Origin: an uncultured Oscillospiraceae bacterium
GTDB taxonomy: Bacteria > Bacillota > Clostridia > Oscillospirales > Oscillospiraceae
Length of the DNA: 8,959 nucleotides
NCBI GenBank assembly: GCA_910588625.1
Contig: CAJUQN010000100.1
Location: 1 to 8,959, forward strand
Direction of reading: 5' to 3'
The notes beneath the pieces were generated by a model that was not told the origin of the DNA, searched no databases, and worked only from the letters and a program-made list of their open reading frames with translations. A program made the position numbers and the translations under genes. This document shows, piece by piece, positions 1 through 6,106 of this stretch (positions within the stretch are counted from its first letter, which is position 1; the number at the start of each line of letters is the position of its first letter).

Positions 1-56
1 CTTCCGCTGAGGTTTGCCTTCGTTTATTTTTCAGATTTGCTCATTTAGAGTTAATC

Positions 57-119
57 TAAAAATAAGAGCTGCGAATGGGAGGTAAAACTCCCCCCCATTC
101 GCAGCTTTTATTTATTCTA
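57..119. terminator. Bidirectional rho-independent terminator
   Basis: A 13-bp perfect inverted repeat (AGCTGCGAATGGG at 67-79, CCCATTCGCAGCT at 94-106) forms a strong hairpin. It is flanked by A-rich sequence on the left and T-rich sequence on the right, so each strand has a U-rich tail after the stem. It lies about 45 bp past the stop of the minus-strand histidine kinase and should end that operon. The T-tract on the plus side suggests it could also end a rightward gene whose end lies at or before the window start. Loop bases 80-93 can pair further (GGGAGG with a C-run). Confidence 0.78.
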
Positions 120-149
120 ACTGTCATGGAACCGCAAGCCCCGCATTTT

Positions 150-1460
150 TTAGGAATTCTTTCTAATCGGGAACAGGATGGATAGGCAAAATATGTTGTC
201 CACTGTGTGGATTACCATGGAGCCTCCGTTGCGCTCCACGATGTCCTGAATGCTTTTCAGTCCATAGCCATGATATCCATCTGATTCTTTTGTACTCAGT
301 GGAAGCCCCTGCACCACTGTCAATGTCCCTTGATGAAAATTTTCAATTTGCAGGTGTGCGCAGTTTCCTTTTGCTGTTAGACTAACTGAAATCACCCGCC
401 GCTCTACCTGCTGAATCTGACGAACACCCTCAATTGCATTGTCTAAGGCATTGCCCAACAGGGTATACAGCTCCAGGGGGTCCATAAAGTCCAGCAGCGT
501 ACCATCCGCCATGCAGGTCCAAGTGATATGCTCCTGCTCACACAGCAAGCTCTTTTCCGTCAAGACTGTGTCCAGAACCCGGTTACCTGTCTGAATCGTG
601 TTGTCGTAAATCTGAATGGATTGCTCAATACTGCTCAGAGAATCCGCCAATAGCTTAGTATCTTGCATACTGCGAAGTGCGGCAATTTCGTGTTTCAGGT
701 CGTGGCATTTTCGGTTTATCAGGGCGATGTTTTCCTTTGCAAGCTCATACTGTGCCTTTCGGCTGGCCCATAACTCACGCTCCGCAGCTGTTTCCGCTTT
801 TGCGTGGAATTCTCGATACTGTTGAATCTGCGTCCAAATCCAAAATGTGCAGGCAAGCACGTCATAAGCCTGACAAACGCGGAACATCCTGGTATCACTG
901 CAATATATTTTGCATTGCAGACTTAGGTAAAGAGCCAGCAAAAGTACCAGTGAGAGGACCAGGATATTTTGAATGGTAGACTTATGGTAGCTCCAGTTGT
1001 CCGTAAATGGTTTTGAAACATAGAAATAGGTAAAAAGGTAAACCAAACCATAAATAACTACAGATAGAAGCATCGTACCGATATCTCCGCCTTCCAAGTA
1101 AGGGCGGCCTGTGATAAGCGCGCTCAGAGAGCTGGCCGTATGCTGTGTCACATAGGCGCACGTAGCGGCATAAACCGCCTCGGTCCAATCAACCTGACCG
1201 CAGATGCGGAACAGCACGATCAAAAAGCCCATTTGGAAGAAAACAGAAATATATGTGAATTCGGGGACAGACAGCAGCAGCATTTCCCACGGCCACAGGA
1301 TGCCGGGTGAAACGGAAAGCACCGGCAGTAGAAGGGCAAACAGTACCCACCACCAGCGAAATCGCTTTTTCATGGGAAGGAGATAAACCAGCGCAGCCAA
1401 CATGATTTCAATGCAGAAAGAAATCTGTAAAACACGAAACGTCTCCAGAAAGGCGTTCAT
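150..1460 (-). CDS. AgrC/ComD-like GHKL sensor histidine kinase
   Basis: This 436-residue membrane sensor kinase is the partner of the overlapping response regulator gene. The first ~210 residues are very hydrophobic, with about six or seven membrane segments (roughly 8-29, 35-53, 65-88, 95-115, 127-149, 163-183 and a weaker one near 195-212), as in AgrC-type sensors. A charged, probably coiled-coil linker follows. The phospho-acceptor box is CHDLKHE with His253. The GHKL ATPase part shows the N-box GNALDNAIEG (Asn341) and a glycine box HGYGLKSI (Gly400). The D-box typical of other kinases is not obvious, as in the HPK10 group. I choose the ATG at 1460 over an in-frame GTG at 1469: GGAGGG (1474-1469) is 8 nt from the ATG but abuts the GTG, and the ATG forms an ATGA overlap with the regulator stop. 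The family often senses peptide pheromones, but the ligand here is unknown and no agrB/agrD is visible. The gene ends with TAA. Confidence 0.9.
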   Translation of the reverse strand: MNAFLETFRVLQISFCIEIMLAALVYLLPMKKRFRWWWVLFALLLPVLSVSPGILWPWEMLLLSVPEFTYISVFFQMGFLIVLFRICGQVDWTEAVYAATCAYVTQHTASSLSALITGRPYLEGGDIGTMLLSVVIYGLVYLFTYFYVSKPFTDNWSYHKSTIQNILVLSLVLLLALYLSLQCKIYCSDTRMFRVCQAYDVLACTFWIWTQIQQYREFHAKAETAAERELWASRKAQYELAKENIALINRKCHDLKHEIAALRSMQDTKLLADSLSSIEQSIQIYDNTIQTGNRVLDTVLTEKSLLCEQEHITWTCMADGTLLDFMDPLELYTLLGNALDNAIEGVRQIQQVERRVISVSLTAKGNCAHLQIENFHQGTLTVVQGLPLSTKESDGYHGYGLKSIQDIVERNGGSMVIHTVDNIFCLSILFPIRKNS

Positions 1461-2167
1461 TCTGTCCACCCTCCATAATATGCGTTCAATGCGTTCAAAA
1501 AGGCTTTGCGCCTGTTCCGGCTGATGGACAGTGTTTCTCCCGCCACTACAACAGACAGCTTTTCCACCCGTTCCACATAACGCATATTGACCAAGTGACA
1601 GCGGTTGCAGCTGGCAAAACCATTCTGGGCAAGATCCCTCTCTATTGATTTCAAGGAACCCGTGACTGCGCTGGTTTCCCTGAGCGTATGAAAGATCAGC
1701 TGATGGTTATTGATTTCCACGTAAGTGATTTCATCCACTAATATGCGTTTTGTCTCATTTATGCCGGCAAGAAGAATACTCCGTTTGGATTGGCTTCCAA
1801 TCGTCCGCTCAATTTTTTTCATCTCCATGACCAGTGCGAAATAACTGATAGGTTTGAGAATATGACCCTTGGCCTCTACTTCATAACCCTTCAGAGCATA
1901 CTGAGCCATATTGGTCAGGAACAGAATCTGAACCATTTTATCGACTTCCCGCACCCGATTTGCCACAGATATCCCATCCATCAAAGGCATTTCGATGTCT
2001 AAAATCAGCAGGTCGTAAATTGGCTTATAGTGCGTCATCAATTCCATGCCATTAGAAAATGTTGAGATTTCCAGGGGGCTGCCATGCTCTTTTTGGTACT
2101 CCAGCAGCTTATCTACAATCTGCCGCAAATCTTGCTCATTGTCCTCAACAACTGCAATACGAATCAT
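1457..2167 (-). CDS. LytTR-family response regulator (AgrA/ComE-like)
   Basis: This 236-residue cytoplasmic transcription factor should be phosphorylated by the kinase encoded just downstream. The receiver domain (about 1-120) has the acidic pair Glu8-Asp9, phospho-acceptor Asp57 in LLILDIEMP, Thr85 in FLTN and Lys105 in LKP, so all key residues are present. The LytTR DNA-binding domain (about 132-230) starts near the KRSILLAG stretch and includes the CNRCHLVN segment and an SISRNRRKAF motif near the end, typical of the AgrA group. LytTR proteins bind pairs of ~9-bp direct repeats spaced two helical turns apart, and such a pair lies upstream at 2244-2273. The start ATG is preceded by a G-rich Shine-Dalgarno-like AGGGGG. 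The gene is first in its operon, ends in TGA and overlaps the kinase start by 4 nt. The length is normal for the family. Confidence 0.93.
   Translation of the reverse strand: MIRIAVVEDNEQDLRQIVDKLLEYQKEHGSPLEISTFSNGMELMTHYKPIYDLLILDIEMPLMDGISVANRVREVDKMVQILFLTNMAQYALKGYEVEAKGHILKPISYFALVMEMKKIERTIGSQSKRSILLAGINETKRILVDEITYVEINNHQLIFHTLRETSAVTGSLKSIERDLAQNGFASCNRCHLVNMRYVERVEKLSVVVAGETLSISRNRRKAFLNALNAYYGGWTE
1469..1474 (-). promoter_or_regulatory. Ribosome binding site deciding the kinase start
   Basis: On the minus strand GGAGGG lies inside the 3' end of the regulator gene, 8 nt before the ATG at 1460. It leaves no usable spacing for the GTG at 1469. With the 4-nt ATGA overlap, this indicates translational coupling of kinase to regulator. 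Confidence 0.75.
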
Positions 2168-2209
2168 ACCACTTGCCCCCTACTTTTTAATATTGGATAC
2201 TTTCTGCTT

Positions 2210-2238
2210 ATCATAACATATTTGCTTTTAAACAAATC
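2210..2238 (-). promoter_or_regulatory. Candidate promoter of the regulator-kinase operon
   Basis: On the minus strand TATGAT (2215-2210) matches the sigma-A -10 consensus at five of six positions. It lies about 43 bp before the regulator ATG. With a 17-bp spacer the -35 would be GATTTG (2238-2233), a poor match, which fits a promoter needing an activator. The distance from the -10 to the near edge of the repeat pair is 28 bp, the same as on the other side. This is a pattern match only. Confidence 0.35.
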
Positions 2239-2243
2239 CACCA

Positions 2244-2273
2244 AATACGAATTCAAAACAACAGAATACGAAT
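2244..2273. promoter_or_regulatory. Putative LytTR operator: two 9-bp direct repeats
   Basis: AATACGAAT occurs at 2244-2252 and again, identically, at 2265-2273, with 12 bp between copies (21 bp start to start). LytTR regulators such as AgrA, ComE, VirR and PlnC are known to bind 9-bp direct repeats with this spacing. The pair lies in the short divergent region between a LytTR regulator gene and the GH3 gene. I infer it is the binding site of the adjacent regulator. The repeat sequence itself is not a clear match to the AgrA/VirR consensus, so specificity would be particular to this protein. Confidence 0.6.
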
Positions 2274-2278
2274 CGGGC

Positions 2279-2307
2279 CTTTCTTTGTAGAGAAAAAACA
2301 ATATGAT
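2279..2307 (+). promoter_or_regulatory. Candidate regulated promoter of the GH3 gene
   Basis: TATGAT at 2302-2307 matches the -10 consensus at five of six positions. A 17-bp spacer places the -35 at CTTTCT (2279-2284), which is very weak, as expected when an activator bound at the repeats ending at 2273 supplies recruitment. Transcription from here would leave a leader of about 50 nt before the GH3 start. The sequence evidence is modest. Confidence 0.4.
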
Positions 2308-2350
2308 GAAAGAACACCCTCTGGGCAAATCGCACAATAACAATAAAGAT

Positions 2351-2355
2351 GGAGG
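2351..2355 (+). promoter_or_regulatory. Ribosome binding site of the GH3 gene
   Basis: A perfect GGAGG lies 9 nt before the ATG at 2365 but only 3 nt before the in-frame ATG at 2359. The spacing favours the start at 2365 (protein beginning MTNII). The earlier ATG would add only Met-His. Confidence 0.7.
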
Positions 2356-2364
2356 AAGATGCAT

Positions 2365-5300
2365 ATGACCAACATAATTGTATCTCTGCTGGACCCTTTG
2401 CTGACACCATTAGGGGTTAGCAAAGCTGACCTGACCACCTATGTCACGTTGCTGAGCGGTTACATCTATGCTATCCTGGGAACGCTGGTGCTGGCCGTCC
2501 TGATTATGGTGGCCGCCCACTTTCTGGTAAAGAAAGGAACCCGCCATGTGGTGCGGTGGAGCGCTGGATTGGCCTGGGTCCTTGTGGTGGTGATTATCGC
2601 GAACTTGATTTGCTACGGCCCCATGTATGACAGCATCTCCCTGATCCTCAACGGTTCCACCGCTGAGCTGTCTGATGAAACCGCTGAAACGAGCAAGGCC
2701 GTCATCCGGGAAACCGGCGAGGAGGGGCTTGTCCTGCTGAAAAACAATGGGCTGCTTCCGCTGCAAAAAGATGTTACCACGTTAAATGTGTTCGGATGGC
2801 GCTCTACCGCGCCCATATATGGCGGCACAGGCTCGGGTTCCTCTGACACAGCAAATTGTATCAGCATTTTACAATCGCTGCAAGACGCCGGCTATAAAAC
2901 CAACGAGTCGCTGACCAATATGTATATCGAATACCAGGAGGGTCGCGGCGGCGACGGGCTCGGTGTATTTTCCAAGGATTGATCGCTTCCCGAGCCTGCA
3001 GCAGATCGCTATACCTCAGAATTGATGGATGAGGCGGAGCGATTTTCCGATGTGGCGGTGGTGTGCATTGGCCGGGGCGGCGGTGAAGGTTCTGACGAAC
3101 CTACCGATATGAACGCCGTAATCCATGACACTTGGAATAACCGGGATCAAAGCTCCATCACGCCGGAAAAATATAACTACCTCAACAGCGTATACACCAA
3201 TAACGGGGATTACGACGACTTTGACCCGGGCGAACACTATCTGGAGCTGTCCAATACGGAGGAGGATATGCTGGACGCGGTCTGCGGAAGATTTGACCGC
3301 GTGATCGTGGTGGTCAACTCCAACAATGCCATGGAATTGGGCTGGGTGAATGAATATGATTCCATTGGCGCGGTGATCTTTGTACCTGGAACCGGCGCCA
3401 CCGGCATGGCGGCCTTGGGTGAAATCGTCAGCGGCGCGGTATCCCCTTCTGGACGTACGGCAGATACATTTGTCTATGACCTGACGGATACCCCCTCTTT
3501 TTCCAATATCGGTAACTTCTCCTACCGTGGGCTGGACGACTTGAAAGAGGCTATTGCAGCCTCGGACAATTCTTATGAGGGTGCGATCTCCTTCGTTAAT
3601 TACACAGAGGGGATTTATGTAGGCTACAAATTCTATGAGACAGCTGCTGAGGAGGGACTGTTTTCTTATGAGGACAAGGTGCAGTACCCCTTCGGATACG
3701 GACTCAGTTATACGACATTCAAGCAGGAAATCAGCAGCTTTGAACAGACCTCAGACACACTCAAGGTAGAGGTATTGGTCACCAATACCGGCGATACAGC
3801 TGGTAAGGAAGTAGTGGAGCTGTACTTTACTCCGCCCTACTATAACGGCGGGATTGAGAAGTCCAGCGTCAACCTGCTTGATTTTGCCAAAACAAAACAG
3901 CTGGCCCCCGGCGATACAGAGGCCGTCACGTTTGAGCTTCCGTTGGACGAACTGGCATCCTATGACAGTGAGTGCATTAAAACGGCAAACGGTGGTTACG
4001 TTCTGGAATCCGGAGAGTATATCATTTCGATTCGTTCGGATTCCCACACTGTGCTGGATCGTAAAACCTTCACGCTCAGTGAAGACATTGACTACAGCTC
4101 CACCGGGCGTACATCAGATCACGAGGCTCCGATCAATCGGTTCGATTATGCAAAAGGCGGCGCTGCCTACTTATCCCGAGCTGATGGCTTCGCGAACTAT
4201 GCGCAGGCTTCCGCTGCTCCCGCTGAAAATGCCTATACCATGGATAATGCCACGCGCGATCTGGTTTCCGCTGCTTCCTCGGCTTACTACGATCCCACCA
4301 AATATGATTCCGCAGACGATGTTATGCCAACGACCGGAGCCAGCGGTCAGGTTGTCCTATCCGACTTAACCGGCAAAAGCTACAACGATGAGCTGTGGGA
4401 ACAGCTGCTGGACAAGCTGACGGTCGATGATATGACCGGCTTAGTCAACCGGGGCGGCTGGAGCACTATTGCCATCGACTCGATTGGGAAAATAGCCACC
4501 GCCGAATGTGATGGCCCTGCTGGGATCAATCACCTCATGTCCGGCATCCAAGGTACGCCTTTCCCCGCAGAGGTACTTATGGCACAAACCTGGAACAAAG
4601 AGCTTGTGGAACGTCTGGGTGATGCTATGGGGCAGGAGTTTGATGATTTCAGAATTTACGGTTGGTATGGTCCCGCAATGAACACCCACCGGAGCGCGTT
4701 TGGCGGACGTAATTTTGAATACTTCTCCGAGGACAGTGTCCTGTCTGGCCGGATGGCGGCCGCCGAGGTCAACGGAGCTGCCGCTCACGGGGTCTATGCG
4801 TTCATCAAGCACTTTGCGCTGAACGATCAGGAAACCAACCGCTGCGCTTTCCTATTGACCTACTGCAACGAGCAGGCCATGCGGGAGATATATCTGAGAC
4901 CGTTTGAGCTGTGCGTAAAAAATTTTGACTACCAGTGTCTGGGTGTGATGTCCTCTTTCAACTGGATCGGGCCTGTGTATGCCGGCGCTAACCCCGAACT
5001 GCTTAAAGACGTACTTCGGGGTGAATGGGGGTTTGAGGGCGTAGTCTGCACTGATTATGACGGCTCTTACGGTTATATGATTTCCGATGCCTGTGTCCGG
5101 GCCGGTAATGACATGATGCTGGGCTTCGGTCAATCTGCCACGAACGAATTCACAGACCTGGATTCCCCCACCTGCGTCCAGGCACTCCGCCAGGCCAGCA
5201 AAAACATCCTGTATACTGTGGCAAACAGTGGTTTTTACACCCATGAAGAATCTGATGATTCTATCAGCCCAATGAACGCCATGTTTATCGCGATTGACGT

Positions 5301-5382
5301 GGTTGCAGTCGCTGCGATTGCTGCTGCTGAGTTGATTGTGCTGCTGCGTTGGAAAGCAAAAAATAAAAAGGAGGGAGAATAA
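2365..5382 (+). pseudogene. Membrane-anchored, domain-permuted GH3 beta-glucosidase-like enzyme with internal stop
   Basis: One reading frame of 1005 codons is broken only by a TGA at codon 206; both sides are in the same frame. Family 3 glycosidases release terminal beta-linked sugars by a retaining mechanism. The domain order is permuted: two TM helices (about 30-54, 66-84), GH3 C-domain (about 100-450, with EEGLVLLKN, a GGTGSGS loop and GRGGGEGSDE), Fn3-like domain (about 450-560, after YPFGYGLSYTTF), linker, then the TIM barrel (about 680-960), and a C-terminal TM helix (973-994) with a Lys-rich tail. Asp897 in VVCTDYDG is the likely nucleophile and Glu241 in GEGSD a candidate acid/base. 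CDGPAG (Asp716), KHF (815-817) and the NTHR...GRNFEYFSED segment are substrate-site motifs of the family. The positive-inside rule puts the catalytic part outside the cell. C-domain-first GH3 enzymes are known in rumen and gut Clostridia. All the catalytic motifs remain intact, so the break is probably recent, or an assembly error. No ribosome binding site precedes the TTG/ATG restart near 3022, so a separate second protein is unlikely. Confidence 0.9.
2980..2982 (+). other. In-frame TGA replacing a probable Trp codon in the GH3 gene
   Basis: The frame reads FSKD-stop-SLPEPAADRY. Related permuted GH3 proteins, as I recall them, carry a DW(T/S)LPEP stretch here, so the codon was most likely TGG and one G-to-A change made TGA. 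Frame and sequence quality are unbroken on both sides. The neighbouring regulator gene uses TGA as a working stop, which argues against general reading of TGA as Trp in this organism. Confidence 0.85.
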
Positions 5383-5389
5383 AGCGCTT

Positions 5390-5411
5390 GCCCCAAATCC
5401 CCAATTGGGGC
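5390..5411 (+). terminator. Weak hairpin just after the GH3 gene
   Basis: GCCCCAA (5390-5396) pairs with TTGGGGC (5405-5411) across an 8-nt loop, 7 nt after the GH3 stop codon. No T-tract follows, so it is a poor rho-independent terminator. It may only stabilise the mRNA end. Confidence 0.3.
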
Positions 5412-5521
5412 GCCGCCTGTGCAAGATGGCCGTCCAACGTTGCATCGGCAGATGTCTTCACTACACTGAAATGACAAACCTGATTTACAACGGCTTTCAC
5501 CTGACCCAGCCAGTGCCTTCC

Positions 5522-5562
5522 ATTGGTCTGCCCGGGACCAATGATGAGAATGGTCCCCAGGG
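5522..5562. repeat. Two overlapping, mutually exclusive inverted repeats
   Basis: ATTGGTC (5522-5528) pairs with GACCAAT (5536-5542) around a 7-nt loop. The same GACCA arm is also part of GGGACCA (5534-5540), which pairs with TGGTCCC (5551-5557) around a 10-nt loop, and CCC (5531-5533) can extend that stem with GGG (5560-5562). Only one of the two hairpins can form at a time. The stretch lies in DNA with no intact gene, just before the Xre remnant. It could be an old operator, an attenuator-like leader or chance. Confidence 0.4.
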
Positions 5563-5622
5563 CTTTACCAAAAGCCTGTTATCCCGGCTCCGCTGGCGCA
5601 GAACATCCAGGTTGTCTTCAAT

Positions 5623-5868
5623 ACGCAACAGAAATTTGCTGACCAAATTGGCACCACGCAAAACAATATTGCAAGTTATGAAATCGGAAGACGGGAACCC
5701 TCTGCCGCCGCAGTCAACAATATCTGCAAAACATTTAATGTATCGAAAACATGGCTGCGGACAGGCAAGGTGGTCATGATGTCCCCCGCCTCCACAAATC
5801 ACACGTTTGCCCAGAACGAAGCGGACCTGTGCGGGGAGCGGATCGGCGTTGTGCTGGATAGCAAATAG
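5623..5868 (+). pseudogene. Remnant of an Xre/HTH_3 phage-type repressor
   Basis: The frame beginning TQQKFADQIGTTQNNIASYE, continuing through GRREPS and ICKTFNVS and ending WLRTG (about 5623-5766), is a clear Cro/C1-type helix-turn-helix with the FNV..WLRTG tail common in prophage and integrative-element repressors of Clostridia. Helix 1, which normally lies just before the TQQKFA part, is missing. The upstream residues do not resemble an HTH, no ATG, GTG or TTG start is found between the preceding in-frame stop (5545-5547) and the HTH, and the residues after WLRTG are unlike the usual C-terminus. The frame ends at TAG 5866-5868. I read it as a gene fragment left by a lost mobile element. 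It is not expected to be translated from its own start. Confidence 0.65.
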
Positions 5869-6010
5869 TATAAAACACAATGTCTGCGGCACAGCCGGGG
5901 CGTGGATCATCTCCATGCTCCGGCCGTCTTGTTATTGCGAACAGAGTTTTGATTCCATCTGTAAAAATGCAGATATCGCCCGTTTCCCCAAAATTTTGCC
6001 CCAGATCATA

Positions 6011-6039
6011 TTGACAGAACTTCTCCCAGATATTACAAT
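6011..6039 (+). promoter_or_regulatory. Near-consensus sigma-A promoter
   Basis: TTGACA (6011-6016, six of six) is followed after exactly 17 bp by TACAAT (6034-6039, five of six). Transcription should start near 6046 and give a leader of about 60 nt before the secreted-protein gene at 6107. No operator repeat like the one at 2244-2273 is seen nearby, so this gene is probably not under the same control. Confidence 0.75.
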
Positions 6040-6106
6040 GAATTCCTCCATCACGGTGTTTACATAACAACTGGAAGGACCTGACAATACAGAAAGGGTG
6101 TTCAAG

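Larger units (their letters stand above)
5383..6106. other. Gene-poor, apparently decayed intergenic stretch
   Basis: Apart from the hairpins, the Xre remnant and the promoter listed separately, I recognise nothing here. Short open frames on both strands give no familiar protein and lack good ribosome binding sites. The mixture of an HTH fragment with unrelated flanking sequence suggests a scar of past insertion and deletion. Confidence 0.5.

Noticed and set aside
1..48. Possible C-terminal tail of a rightward gene ending in TAG at 46-48
   Set aside because: Only 15 codons are open, a second frame is open just as long, and the residues are not recognisable. The bidirectional terminator hints at such a gene but cannot prove it.
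44..60. Inverted repeat TTTAGA-N5-TCTAAA near the window edge as an operator
   Set aside because: Short, AT-rich and adjacent to the terminator, with no promoter beside it; chance is the better explanation.
2084..2438. Small open frames near the divergent region as an AgrD-like signal peptide
   Set aside because: None shows an amphipathic leader, a central Cys with cyclisable context and an acidic tail, nor a ribosome binding site; they are shadows of the regulator start and the AT-rich spacer.
2980..3020. Selenocysteine insertion at the TGA
   Set aside because: The bases after the TGA offer a direct repeat, not a clear stem-loop, and the site matches a Trp position in relatives.
3022..5382. 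Independent second gene starting at TTG 3022 or ATG 3025
   Set aside because: No Shine-Dalgarno sequence precedes it, it would begin in the middle of the GH3 C-domain, and it is in the same frame as the upstream half. A single interrupted gene explains it better.
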